Below the pieces are notes generated by a model. The model was not told where the DNA came from. It worked only from the letters and a program-made list of their open reading frames with translations, and did no database searches. 64,000 nucleotides of DNA, from positions 186,001 to 250,000 of the forward strand of contig JAPJBO010000250.1 in the NCBI GenBank assembly GCA_030068145.1. Direction: 5' to 3'. A program made the translations under genes and the position numbers. The DNA is from Diplonema papillatum (taxonomy: Eukaryota > Euglenozoa > Diplonemea > Diplonemida > Diplonemidae). This document shows, piece by piece, positions 54,343 to 64,000 of the stretch; the stretch's first letter is position 1, and every line of letters starts with the position of its first letter.

Positions 54343-54343
<1 letters not shown>

Positions 54344-54420
54344 GGAGATCTTCATTTTCACACACTAACTGGTGCAGCAAGTGAAACGAAACAGAAGGAT
54401 GTTTTATCATCGATTAGTCA

Positions 54421-54601
54421 ATCGGGGTCAACTCCACCACCGCTCACGAACTCCTTCGGAAATAAGTGCGTAGTTTTTGTTGTTAAGACTTGTACTCACG
54501 TACAAAGGTTCCAGTGCTGGAGCGCGCGTACCGCCCGATCCACCATCGCAGTTGAGCGGTCCAGACTAGCTCACTCGCCAACGGGTGGAGTTGACCCCGA
54601 T
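54421..54601. mobile_element. MITE with ATCGGGGTCAACTCCACC ends
   Basis: A perfect 18 bp inverted pair lies at 54421-54438 and 54584-54601. An isolated end is present at 8108. It directly abuts the next MITE. Confidence 0.8.
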
Positions 54602-54602
54602 A

Positions 54603-54844
54603 GGGGGAAGGTGTAAAAAACATTTTGGTAAACATTGTTTACCGATTTTTCAGAAAAGGGGGGGGGGGGGTCGGTAAACATTCACTGTACTGTGGGTCGG
54701 GCCTAGCGTGTCGCTCTCTATAGTGCGTCTTCGTCACAACCACGCAGCCTGTTTGAGGCGGGGGGGCCTCCAAGCGAACACTTTTGAAGCGGGACAGGGG
54801 GGTCGGTAAACAATGTTTACCAAAATGTTTTTTACACCTTCCCG
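54603..54844. mobile_element. MITE with 39-40 bp inverted ends
   Basis: GGAAGGTGTAAAAAACATTT and the following 19-20 bases are perfectly repeated in inverse orientation at the right end. TA stands on both sides (54601-54602 and 54845-54846). GGTAAACATTGTTTACC within each end is itself palindromic. Confidence 0.85.
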
Positions 54845-54847
54845 TAA

Positions 54848-55330
54848 TAAAGAACATTTCCGGAGCTGGGATTGCACTGACAAACGAAGTAAACGGACGA
54901 TCAGCATCAACTGTTCCGAGGCGAGTGCGATACGCAAGGGCTTTGCTGTCCGACGGTATTAATCTGGCGGTTGTGTCACATTTTTCGTTCGTTTTCGTGC
55001 AACCGTTCTTCCGGCCGGAAATGTGGCCTTCGGTGCAAAACGAACTGCGAAAAATAGGGAGAATTGGTTACTTTTGCACAAGACACTTACCCAGTGTAAG
55101 AGAGGCTAGACGGCGCTTCGTTTTGTTTGTGCGTGCCGGTTGCGGTTGATCGTTTCCCCACTTGTATTTGCCCTGCCTTTTTCATCACGGTGAGGGATTC
55201 TTGATCAACCCCCTGCTTCATCAGGCTCTGTGGACCCTTCATAACAGGTTCACGTCCGTTCAATACGAGGTTCGGTAGTTGCAGCGACTTGGGATCCCTT
55301 CCGCTATTTTTTGTCTTGCAGCTTCGTCGG
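54848..55330. other. DR4 end, otherwise nothing recognised
   Basis: GAACATTTCCGGAGCTGGGA to about 54915 is one end of DR4. No gene was seen in the rest. Confidence 0.5.
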
Positions 55331-55339
55331 GCATTTCCT

Positions 55340-56750
55340 GAGTGAAGGAGAAGTCGGAGCTTGGCACAAGCACTTTGCCCTACCCACCGTGAACGCCGCG
55401 GGCAGTGGATACTTTCGAGACGTGTTGCTGAAACAGTTGTCGTGCTGAGGGCAGTTCTTCTCTCTCACACGACGTACGCCTTCCGCAAGCTCTGCAGGGA
55501 GCAGGTGTCGCCTGTGATGGGACATGTGAAGCTGCCGATTCTGCCGTCGAGAGGCGGCTTTCCCGGAGCCGAGTCAGACGGCATGAAGAACTGGGCGATT
55601 TGGTACACGCCCGCCTTCGAGTACACCTTGCCCTGCGGCGTGACCATCGGCGGGTGAGTGACTTCAACCGTTATGGGTACAAAAAGCTGGATTCGTACAC
55701 CGGTCTTGGGCACTAGCCCCTTAGCACGAGCACTTTGCCCCACCCCACTGTGAAACGCCGCAACCTCGCGCGGGCAGTGGATGTTTTCGAGACGTGTTGC
55801 TGAAACAGTTGTTGTGCTGAGGGCTGTCGTTCTTTCTCACATGACGTACGCCTTCCGCAAGCTCTGCAGGGAGCAGGTGTCGCCTGTGACGGGGCATGTG
55901 AAGCTGCCGATTCTGCCGTCGAGAGGCGGCTTTCCCGGAGCCGAGTCAGACGGCATGAAGAACTGGGCGAGTTGATACACGCCCGCCTTCGAGTACACCT
56001 TGCCCTGCGGCGTGACCATCGGCGGGTGAGTGCTTCACCCGTTGTGGGTACAAAAAGCTGGATTCGTGCACCGGTCTTGGGCACTAGCCCCTTAGCACAA
56101 GCACTTTGCCAACCTCGCGCGGGCAGTGGATATTTCCGAGACTTGATGCTGAAACAGTTGTCGTGCTGAGGGTTGTCGTTCTTTCTCACATGACGTACGC
56201 CTTCCGCAAGCTCTGCAGGGAGCAGGTGTCGCCTGTGATAGGGCATGTGAAGCTGCCGATTCTGCCGTCGAGAGGCGGCTTTCCCGGAGCCGAGTCAGAC
56301 GGCATGAAGAACTGGGCGATTTGGTACACGCCCGCCTTCGAGTACACCTTGCCCTGCGGCGTGACCATCGGCGGGTGAGTGACTTCAACCGTTAAGGGTA
56401 CAAAAAGCTGGATTCGTACACCGGTCTTGGGCACTAGCCCCTTAGCACGAGCACTTTGCCCCACCCCACTGTGAAACGCCGCAACCTCGCGCGGGCAGTG
56501 GATGTTTTCGAGACGTGTTGCTGAAACAGTTGTTGTGCTGAGGGCTGTCGTTCTTTCTCACATGACGTACGCCTTCCGCAAGCTCTGCAGGGAGCAGGTG
56601 TCGCCTGTGACGGGGCATGTGAAGCTGCCGATTCTGCCGTCGAGAGGCGGCTTTCCCGGAGCCGAGTCAGACGGCATGAAGAACTGGGCGAGTTGGTGCA
56701 CACCCGCCTTCGAGTACACCTTGCCCTGCGGCGTGACCATCGGCGGGTGA
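55340..56750 (-). pseudogene. four tandem copies of the MAEA gene 3' end
   Basis: Each copy holds about 175 bp of MAEA coding sequence from NPPMVTPQGKVYSKAG to the stop after SLQSLRKAYVM (stops at 55465, 55837, 56186 and 56558) plus about 130 bp of 3' flank. Spacing alternates 372 and 349-350 bp, giving a 721-722 bp higher-order unit that includes the real gene end at 56908. Copies differ from the gene at only a few sites. The most distal has a Met to Val change before the stop, and another has a premature stop (GAGTTGATAC). Confidence 0.93.
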
Positions 56751-56907
56751 GTGACTTAACCCGTTGTGGGTACAAAAAGCTGGATTCGTGCACCGGTCTT
56801 GGGCACTAGCCCCTTAGCACAAGCACTTTGCCAACCTCGCGCGGGCAGTGGATACTTCCGAGACTTGATGCTGAAACAGTTGTCGTGCTGAGGGTTGTCG
56901 TTCTTTC

Positions 56908-58119
56908 TCACATGACGTACGCCTTCCGCAAGCTCTGCAGGGAGCAGGTGTCGCCTGTGATAGGGCATGTGAAGCTGCCGATTCTGCCGTCGAGAGGCGG
57001 CTTTCCCGGAGCCGAGTCAGACGGCATGAAGAACTGGGCGAGTTGGTGCACACCCGCCTTCGAGTAGACCTTGCCCTGCGGCGTGACCATCGGCGGGTTG
57101 TTGTCGTCCATGATCTCGCCGGTCAGAGGGCACACCAGCGCGGAGTTTTTTCGCGTCATCTGCGGGAGCCCCGTGGCGAGGCTCTGCATCGTGGGGTCGG
57201 ACAGAGGGTCCGCTGGGTTCGTGTAGTCGGAAAGCTGCCCCTTGCACGTGTTCAGGCATAGGAGCCCGGCCTGCAGCAGCACGAGGAACAGCGGGCACCC
57301 GGACGTGCAGTTTGCCGCCAAAAACGCGGCCGAGAACTCCTCGGCCAGCCGTGCCCACTCCCCCGGCGGGGCCGGCGCTTCCTTCGCGGCAAGGCACCCC
57401 ATTACCTTCCGCAGGACCGACAGCGACGCGTCGCACGTCCCGACGAGCGGGGAAACGTACTTCCGGCAGTAGAACAGAGCGGAAACCGCGGGCTTGCACC
57501 CGCCGGCCGCGGCGGGCGCCGCGGCTAACGCCAGGCACTCGGCGGCGCGCAGCTTGATTTCGACGGTGCTCGACACCTGCGCCAGCCGGCTGCGGTTCTC
57601 GCCACACCATGCGAGCGCCGGCCCTGCGTCCTTCTCGCGGATCCTCGCGACCATCGGCTCCAGGAGCTTGTAGATGGCCGTGTCGACGAAGTCCTCGACC
57701 CCCGTCTCGCGCACCAGGGCCTCCGCCGTGGCGCCGTGGCCGTTGCGGAACAGGTATTCGGCGACGAGGCGTGTTGTTTTTTGGTCGAAAAACGAGATGT
57801 CCCGGTCGAGGTCCAAAGGCTGCGCCGGGGCGCTCGCAATAAGATCCGCGCGCTTCACCGCCACGTCCAGGTGCGCCTGCTGTTCGGCGGCGGCGTCTTC
57901 GAGCTTCCGCTTGACCCCGCGCAGCTTGGCGCTGATCTTGTCGAGACCCTTGCACACGGCGGGTGCGCCTTGCCCTTCTCCCTTCTCCTCGCGCGTCGTC
58001 AGCGTCGCCAGCGCCTTGTGCACGACGCCCCACTCCTTCTCCAGCCGCTTCCCTTCCAGACGATTCTGCTGGATGGCTGTCTCCAACGGAATACGGAGCA
58101 ACGGCTCTTCGTACTCCAT
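56908..58119 (-). CDS. MAEA: MAEA/Fyv10 (GID9), CTLH ubiquitin ligase subunit
   Basis: An intron-free frame of 403 residues, against 396 in human. MAEA/Fyv10 pairs with RMD5 as the RING-like catalytic core of the CTLH/GID E3 ligase, which in yeast degrades gluconeogenic enzymes. Domains in order: an N-terminal coiled region with Lys/Arg/Glu (1-95), LisH around 113-146 (TTRLVAEYLFRNGHGATAEA, GVEDFVD), CTLH around 147-200 (REKDAGPALAWCGENRSRLA matches CLAWCHDNKSRL in human), CRA to about 320, and a degenerate RING near 335-403: LVCPLTGEIMDDNNPPM, then FTCPITGDTCSLQSLRKAYVM, matching the human C-terminus CPRTKEVFHFSQAEKVYIM. The start ATG at 58117-58119 gives the expected length. No module P lies upstream. 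Confidence 0.93.
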   Translation of the reverse strand: MEYEEPLLRIPLETAIQQNRLEGKRLEKEWGVVHKALATLTTREEKGEGQGAPAVCKGLDKISAKLRGVKRKLEDAAAEQQAHLDVAVKRADLIASAPAQPLDLDRDISFFDQKTTRLVAEYLFRNGHGATAEALVRETGVEDFVDTAIYKLLEPMVARIREKDAGPALAWCGENRSRLAQVSSTVEIKLRAAECLALAAAPAAAGGCKPAVSALFYCRKYVSPLVGTCDASLSVLRKVMGCLAAKEAPAPPGEWARLAEEFSAAFLAANCTSGCPLFLVLLQAGLLCLNTCKGQLSDYTNPADPLSDPTMQSLATGLPQMTRKNSALVCPLTGEIMDDNNPPMVTPQGKVYSKAGVHQLAQFFMPSDSAPGKPPLDGRIGSFTCPITGDTCSLQSLRKAYVM

Positions 58120-58244
58120 GGCCCCCTCTCCTACTCACTTCCTCACTGCACCCCCCCCCCCTATCCTGTTAGAACTGCTGTGAAAGGCCTAAATTGTCTG
58201 GAGGTATAAGGTAGGGGATCGAAATGTAGAAGGTTTATGACTTT

Positions 58245-58836
58245 GCTGCACTGTGTGTCCTGAATACCAGAGAACTAGTCTGGATTGTCGCAAACTAACT
58301 GCAATGTTGGCAATGGTAGAGCCGCAGTAGGCCTGAGAGAGTGGATGGAGCTCGTCGGGGTTTGCTGCACTGTGTGTCCTGAATACCAGAGAACTAGTCT
58401 GGATTGTCGCAAACTAACTGCAATGTTGACAATGGTAGAGCCGCAGTAGGCCTGAGAGAGTGGATGGAGCTCGTCGGGGTTTGCTGCACTGTGTGTCCTG
58501 AATACCAGAGAACTAGTCTGGATTGTCGCAAACTAACTGCAATGTTGACAATGGTAGAGCCGCAGTAGGCCTGAGAGAGTGGATGGAGCTCGTCGGGGTT
58601 TGCTGCACTGTGTGTCCTGAATACCAGAGAACTAGTCTGGATTGTCGCAAACTAACTGCAATGTTGACAATGGTAGAGCCGCAGTAGGCCTGAGAGAGTG
58701 GATGGAGCTCGTCGGGGTTTGCTGCACTGTGTGTCCTGAATACCAGAGAACTAGTCTGGATTGTCGCAAACTAACTGCAATGTTGACAATGGTAGAGCCG
58801 CAGTAGGCCTGAGAGAGTGGATGGAGCTCGTCGGGG
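58245..58836. repeat. 119 bp tandem repeat, five copies
   Basis: The unit starts GCTGCACTGTGTGTCCTGAA and ends GGAGCTCGTCGGGGTTT. Copies differ at one or two bases. The array begins about 125 bp upstream of the MAEA start codon. Confidence 0.95.
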
Positions 58837-58927
58837 GTGCTTGCAATAAGATCTGCGCGCTTCACCGCCACGTCCAGGTGCTCCTGCTGTTCGGCGGCGG
58901 CGTCTTCGAGTTTCCGCTTGACCCCTC
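58836..58927 (-). pseudogene. MAEA internal fragment
   Basis: CTTGCAATAAGATCTGCGCG to CGAGTTTCCGCTTGACCCC matches 57830-57918 (codons for VKRKLEDAAAEQQAHLDVAV) with a few changes. It abuts the 119 bp array. Confidence 0.92.
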
Positions 58928-58929
58928 AT

Positions 58930-59590
58930 ACTATGCGCGCTTGCCAACAAGAAAAGGAAAAACGGCGCACCAAGCTAGACCACTAGACTGCACTACTTGC
59001 CGAAGAAGTGTGAAAACGGGGATTTGCCTGGAGTAAAGAGAAAGGTTGTATACGTTCGGGAATGGGGGTCGTTGTTGTTGGTGCTGGTTTTGAGGCAGGG
59101 GACTTTAGAAACCGAGGTTTCCCGGTTTCGGGTTTTCGGTAGTAGTAGGAATTGGCAGCTAGATTCTGGCCTCATCGCACTCGGTCTCGGCTTGGGTCAT
59201 CGAGTTCATTCTTCCCCGCGTTCTGTGTGTGGGGTTGCCACCGGGCAACTGCCGCAGCAGCCGCAGACGTCCTTCGCCTCACTTTCGGGAATGTCACAGC
59301 TCACCTACCAGTGTGTTCCTGGTTGATGCCCAGTACTACTACTACTTGTGTAATGCAGATTATTGCCACGCCTTCTAACCCAAAACTACTACTACTTGTG
59401 CAGTCTATCGTCGCAGATTGTTCCTGCATATCAAGTTCAAACTACTTTAGTACACGGTAGGAACTGGAGCAAAGCGCATGACAGGATGAGCACGCCACCC
59501 GAGCCTACAACAGGAGAATTCGGGTGGGTTTCTGAGACTGAACTTTTCTTGGCTTGGGACAGGCACACTCTATCCCATTCGCTAGTAAGG
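58930..59590. other. dispersed repeat pieces, no gene
   Basis: 59213-59330 repeats 49342-49475. 58960-58998 (CACCAAGCTAGACCACTAGA) repeats 49580-49608. Short ACT runs lie at 59334 and 59387. Confidence 0.6.
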
Positions 59591-59599
59591 CAAGTTATC

Positions 59600-59815
59600 A
59601 GGCTTCTGTCAGACTTCTCCAAGCTAAAGTATCAAGGAGTGGCGCACCTTGGGGCTTGGCGCTCGCGCTGAACACAAGCTCGTCGAGACGGTCAGCCGCA
59701 GGGCAGAGCGGACGGCGTTGTGGCACTGTGCTGCCTCCGACTCAAGCTATGCAAGCTGTGGTTGACCGTCACGTTCCTGGACCAGGAGCGGCCTTTTTCT
59801 TCTTTCTTCTTCTGC
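59600..59815 (-). repeat. dispersed repeat DR1, copy e (5' truncated)
   Basis: It contains GAGACGGTCAGCCGCAGGGC and GTTGACCGTCACGTTCCTGG. The block upstream of TATCAAGGAGTGGCGCACC is missing. Confidence 0.85.
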
Positions 59816-60185
59816 GCGCCAGGAGGGGGCTCGTCCATTCTGGTAAGAAGCATGCTGCCAACTACTAGCTTGTAGTGTCAACGATGCACCGATAACAGTG
59901 TATCAGTAACGTTGTAACCAGGGTCGTGTGCATGCGGGCGGTTGGGTGACCCATAAGCCCGCCCAAGCATCGTAATAAACACACAAGAAATTTGAAAATA
60001 GGGGGGATGCTTTGGCTAATGTACGCTATCTCGGATTGGTTGGGCGGGGCTGATAGGCGCTATTCAAGCCACGCCTTAGAGGAAGGGTGGGCATTTTTTT
60101 TTTTTTTTAGCGTTATTTGTACCTGGGGGTTTTGAACCAGCGCTAGCAATAGCAGCGGTGTGTGGATGAAACAGGTCAATCGAGT

Positions 60186-60440
60186 GATAGCACACGACTT
60201 CAAGTCGGAGCAAGCCCGTAAGAGCTTCAGCCCCATCAGCTTTCGACGGTAGTGTAGTGGACTACCGTGGCTGTAATGGGTAACGGGGAACTAGGGTTCG
60301 ATTCCGGAGAGGGAGCCTGAGAAACGGCTACCACATCTAAGGATGGCAGCAGGTACGCAAATTGCCCAATAGCAACACTGCTGAGGCAGCGAAGAGAAAT
60401 AGCCTTGACACGTACTTCGTACGTTCGAATAGTACACACT
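60186..60440 (+). rRNA. 18S rRNA fragment, copy 2 (longer)
   Basis: From CCCCATCAGCTTTCGACGGT through TAATGGGTAACGGGGAAC, TTCGATTCCGGAGAGGGAGC and CAAATTGCCCAATAGC to GAGGCAGCGAAGAGAAATAG, collinear with the 5' domain of small-subunit rRNA. ACGTACTTCGTACGT that follows can form a TTCG-capped helix, as expected for a variable stem. It shares all its unusual bases with 53441-53560. It is a fragment, so it is probably a pseudogene, or one piece of divergent or scattered rDNA. Confidence 0.85.
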
Positions 60441-60782
60441 TGTAGCTTCTGTGCAGATAGAATCTGAAGCTCCGTGGTTGATCTTCCTGCAGCCTGCTCG
60501 TGTCAACAATTTCCCCCAGCACCAGCGAGATCCGAGTGGGATAAAATTGCAGTGGGCTGCCGCGTAACTTAAGTATGTGGTGGTGGTGATGGTGTACGCA
60601 CTGTATTAATATGGTCCTCAGGACCTCTGATGCCTAGAACCTCAAGGGTACCCACATATGGAGCAGGTATCAACCACCTCCGTGCACTGCGGTATCCACC
60701 ACATACATCCACTATACAGCATCGCTTGAGACTTTTTCGTTGGCTTCATTTTTTCTCTCTTGTGCAGTGTGCGCGCGCGATC

Positions 60783-60804
60783 AGCCGGCTTGCCGGCTGA
60801 TTAC
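60783..60804. repeat. 22 bp palindrome
   Basis: ATCAGCCGGC and GCCGGCTGAT are separated by TT. Related CAGCCGGCTGAT occurs at 60958 and GGCTGAAATCAGCC at 61422, all around the RNase H fragment. Confidence 0.85.
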
Positions 60805-60855
60805 ATTCCGAGCCTATTTTTCTTACCGGCAGACTCGCACAAAATCAGCCAATTT

Positions 60856-61458
60856 TCAACAGTGTAAGCTTTGGCTACGCCGCCCACGGAGCGGAATCAG
60901 CTGACGCACAAGCCGGGCAGATGCAAAAACCGTCCGATCGGCAGACCTTCCAAAAATCAGCCGGCTGATTATCATGTCCGCCGGGTTATCCTCACTTCTT
61001 ACCCACCTCATAGAAACCGGGCACTCTAGCGCCCGCAAATGTTCGAGAGAGGACACCACAGCTTCATTGAGCACCGGGCTTTTCAAGCACGCGCCCTTCC
61101 GCGCGACGCCCTTCACCGTGGTGTTGTCCACGACTAGGTGAACGGATCTGCCTTTTACCCCGAAGGGCAAGGCACGAGTCACTTTCATGAGAGCTAACGC
61201 CTCCAACTCGTTTATGTGGAGGGACCGCTCTACCGGCGACCAAGAATCACCCAAGATGGACAGTTCCATGGTCTGCCCGTCCACGATGACACCTCCCCAG
61301 CCTTTGGTGCTGGCATCCACGAAAGCCGTAATGGCTGGAGCGGAGGACTCCGAAAACATGGCGCACGGCTTTAACGCGGCCTCAATCCAACGGCTCAGTT
61401 TTTCAAGGTTTTTTTTTTTCCGGCTGAAATCAGCCGCTTTTTTCCTTAGCGCGAACAC
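60856..61458 (-). mobile_element. retrotransposon RNase H fragment (DIRS/Ty3-like)
   Basis: A 200-residue frame contains an RNase H fold with all four expected acidic residues: AITAFVDASTKGWGG (D), SLHINELEALALM (E), VHLVVDNTTVKG (D) and RWVRSEDNPADMIISR (D). The HINELEAL and DNTT spacing resembles DIRS and related tyrosine-recombinase elements, although Ty3-like elements are similar. The reverse transcriptase that should precede it is absent, so it is a fragment. Inverted CAGCCGGCTGA motifs flank and enter it, recalling the inverted ends of DIRS elements. Confidence 0.75.
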
Positions 61459-61980
61459 TGCTCATGTGCAACCGCTGTTCCGGAAATGTTCCTGTCAGCA
61501 TTTATGTACAGTACTACTAAGAAAAACATTGGCATCGGGGCGGTATTAGAAACAATTGAAGCGAAACGAAGCGAACACCCTTGCGGTGTTTCCAACACGC
61601 GAGGGATTGTGGGGGGGGGAAAGAAGAAAAAGCAAACCCAAATAACTCTAAAAAAGAGCGAAAGAGATTGTAAGGTTTTACGTTCGGACACAACTTTTTC
61701 GGGAGGGGAAAGAACCCGCTGCAGTGATGTTCAAACGTTAGCGTGTTGACAAGATTTATCAAACGCAACGTTTGACAAACGGGCAGAAGCGGCGTTTGTT
61801 TATCATGCAGGGTCAAAACCTTGTGTCTTTTTTCAACGCTGCCGCGGGGCCGATGGTCCCCAAAAAAAAAAATTTGGAAATTTTTTTTTTTTTGCTCAAC
61901 CTCATCAAAAATTACTGCAGTGTTTGTTCCAAAATTTCAAAATTTCAAAATTTCAAAAAAAAAAAGGGGGGGGGGGGGGG
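61459..61980. other. DR4 end and homopolymer tracts
   Basis: 61475-61505 is a DR4 end (TTCCGGAAATGTTCCTGTCA). Homopolymer runs of A, T and G lie at 61862-61892 and 61957-61980 with AAAATTTC repeats. No gene was seen. Confidence 0.6.
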
Positions 61981-61981
61981 A

Positions 61982-62160
61982 TTTCGGCGTCGGATACAAG
62001 ATTTCGAGTGCGCGCTGCCGAAGAATCTTCCCCGCGGCGGTTGAAGGTTTCCACGAGTGCCAGCTGCCGAAGGAACTTTCCCGCAGCGGTTGAAGATCTC
62101 CACGAGTGCACCCTGCGGAAACAAATCCTCCGCGGTGTTCAAAAGGTTTCCTCAGTGCAA
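61982..62160. repeat. degenerate tandem repeat of about 57 bp
   Basis: Three copies with GCGGTTGAAG(G/A)T and CCACGAGTGC and CTGCCGAAG. A related unit is at 62749-62810 and a shorter one at 62577-62615. Confidence 0.7.
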
Positions 62161-62224
62161 ACCAGGGCTTACGCACCGTTTTCGGTATGTGGTGCCTATG
62201 GATCCACACGTGGAAGCACACGTG

Positions 62225-62495
62225 GAGGAAGAAAAAGAAGAAGAAAAAGGCCGCTCCGGGTCCCGGGAGCGTGACGGTCAACCACAGCTTGCAACAGTGC
62301 CACAACCCCGTCCGCTCTGCCCTGTGGCTGACCGTCTCGACGAGCTTGTGTTCAGCGCAAGCGCCAAGCCCAAGGTGCGCCACGCCTTGATGCTTTAGTT
62401 TGGGAAATGGGTGGCCATTTGACCCGTCGGCCCGTGGCTCTGCAGTACCGCCGAACACGTGAAGCTTGGCTCCCGTGTAGCAGGCTTTCCTTGAC
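62225..62495 (+). repeat. dispersed repeat DR1, copy f
   Basis: Same orientation as copy a, beginning GAAGAAAAAGAAGAAGAAAA and ending at GTGTAGCAGGCTTTCCTT. Confidence 0.88.
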
Positions 62496-62972
62496 ACGTG
62501 GAGGAAAGAAATCCAAAATGAAATGTGGAAATCCACACGTTCCACACGTGGAGCGTAAGCCTGCGCAAGGGGGTTTGCGGCGTCGGTTACAGGATTTCGC
62601 AAGCTGCAGAATCTTGCTCTCATGTATGCTTGATGCTGTACTGGGGGTGGGGTGGGAAGAAGGTAATTGTACATCGTGTGGGGTCTTCTTTGCACTCGAA
62701 ACTAGAAGGTGGGGTAATCCGGAGCAGTCTTTAAGTTTCATGAGCCGTTCAAACCCCGAAGAATCTTTCCCGCGGCGGTTACAAGATTTCCGCGAGCGCA
62801 ACCTGCGGAGCCGCCCCCATACTCGGATCCCACTGCCAGGCGCAGCCAGCGCCTCAATTCACACTCACGTTTGCCATAGTTTAATGTTTAGGCAGGACGC
62901 TGCCTCTCGCGCTAGCATCAAAGAAAGGGGGGTGTCGGGGAAAGACCAAGGGCGTTGCCCCTCGTCCGCTAC

Positions 62973-64000
62973 TGACCCAAAGGCTGCGCCAGGGTGTAGC
63001 TGCGGGAGCACTGGGGGTCCGCGGTGCAGTTCATGCTCGCGTCGAGCTCCTGCACCCCGTTGGTGATGACCACCGGCTGCCCGTGCTCGTTGAAGACCAA
63101 GTGCGGGTGCTCCCGCCGGGCGTACAACATCGTCGTGCCGCCGACGGTTTCGACGCTGTTGTTGTAGGCGAGGTTGCTGCCGTAGACCCAGGTTGCTCCG
63201 TTGTCCGGGGAGTACGCGTGGGTGCCGTTTGCCGACGATCGGGTGGCTCCTTGCTCGTCGTGGAAGATGACGTGGATGCCGTTCGGGTCGGTCTCATCGA
63301 GCCAGACGAACGGATCTTCTGCCCCGAAGGGCTTCATGTCCGGGAAAAGCACGGTATCGGAGTTCGCCTCGTACGTCGTCGGGTCCTTCCAGTTGCTAGC
63401 CGTGAGCATCCTCGGAAACGTGCAGCACCCGGCTTCGCAGGGCCCTGTCGCGTTGTTCGTGCACTTCCGCCAGATCCCGACAGCCGACCCATCGGCCCTG
63501 ATGGCCATGGCGAGGTTCGTGTCGATCTCCGCCGGGCAGTTGTTCCACATCGAGCCGTTCCACGGCTTGAGCACCAGCACCGGGTCCGACCACGGGCCGT
63601 CCGGGTAGTCGCTCCACACCATGTACGTCGACCGCGCCGGCGGCACCGGGCAATCACCCGTTGTTGCGCCCCTACCATAGGACACACCCTCCCCATCCCC
63701 CGTGGCTTCGGTGATATTCGGTCCCGTGCAGTTGTACAGGATGAACCCGTTCGGGTTGCGGAGGAGCATGTATATCACGTACTCACCGTTCGGCCCACGA
63801 ACCACGTTAGGTTCGTGCGCAAACGGAAGCTCGATTGTGCTTTTCTGGACGTAAGGCCCCGCCGGGGCTTGGGCGGTGGCGTGGACGACCATCGAGTTAG
63901 GCTCCCAGTAGTTGATGCCGCACTCGAGGGCCATGACGGAGGAGTACATGTGGTACGTGCCGTTCTCGTCCCGTAGGACCGAGCCGCCCCACGACGACGT
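62973..64000 (-). CDS. beta-propeller glycoside hydrolase (GH43/GH32-like), partial
   Basis: The frame enters from beyond the window end (first visible residues TSSWGGSVLRDENGTYHMY) and runs 343 codons to a stop TAG at about 62973. The succession SSWGGSVLRDENGTYHMYSS, GPNGEYVIYML, YMVWSDYPDGPWSDP, PFGAEDPFVWLDE and HPHLVFNEHGQPVV has the strand-turn rhythm of five-bladed propeller glycosidases. Asp residues in RDENGTYH and GAEDPFVW are candidates for the acid positions. Many N-x-S/T sites (NCTG, NNAT, NGTH, NCTA) and paired cysteines point to a secreted or lysosomal enzyme. The substrate cannot be told. The N-terminus is missing. Confidence 0.7.

Noticed and set aside
54142..54384. Poly-Asn protein
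   Set aside because: It is an AAC microsatellite translation.
57017..58138. 373-codon Arg/Gly-rich frame overlapping MAEA
   Set aside because: It is a shadow frame of the GC-rich MAEA gene.
60186..60440. Complete rRNA gene
   Set aside because: Only about 250 bases of the 5' domain are present. Flanks are not rDNA.
63083..63976. Plus-strand 297-codon frame
   Set aside because: It is antisense to the glycosidase, which has family motifs.

Overview
This is a repeat-rich nuclear window from a unicellular eukaryote. Genes have GT-AG introns or long intron-free reading frames, and most of the DNA is mobile elements, satellites and broken gene copies. Three stretches derive from 18S rRNA (52863-53397, 53441-53560, 60186-60440). 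They read GCACCCGCGG in the 530 loop and carry GCAAATTGCCCAAT and GAGGCAGCGAA. From memory these spellings resemble Euglenozoa (kinetoplastid, diplonemid or euglenid), so a flagellate of that kind is my best guess. It is an inference, not an identification.

Recognisable host genes are all on the minus strand: an EF-hand plus WD40 protein (5321-7502, apparently broken), a small secreted protein (14102-14773), a heparan-alpha-glucosaminide N-acetyltransferase (24157-25761), a three-helix membrane protein (32093-32836), a five-exon gene with a Pex19-like start (42088-50584), a MAEA/Fyv10 subunit of the CTLH/GID ubiquitin ligase (56908-58119) and a five-bladed beta-propeller glycosidase cut by the window end (62973-64000). 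They do not form a pathway.

Mobile DNA includes two different LINEs (2296-4890 and 26221-28811), a small repeat family sharing a 3' tail with the second LINE, an RNase H fragment (60856-61458), two copies of a Mutator-like nonautonomous element with 9-10 bp target duplications and pre-insertion sites visible in the window (20122-22711 and 33223-34570), a TA-flanked element (35372-36369) and several MITEs. Satellites include a 4.4 kb array of about 85/105 bp units and a 480 bp CA run, both inside introns of the Pex19-like gene, an 11/14 bp array at 37280-38018, and arrays of 46, 82, 87 and 119 bp.

The most unusual property is that five of the seven host genes are accompanied by partial copies of themselves, usually one terminal piece: the last exon of MAEA four times downstream, the first exon of the secreted protein and of the acetyltransferase upstream, both ends of the EF-hand/WD40 gene, and the 5' half of the membrane protein gene inside a satellite. 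A second recurrent signal is a roughly 50 bp module at about 13 sites, always in one orientation, lying immediately upstream of three unrelated genes. It looks like a core promoter.
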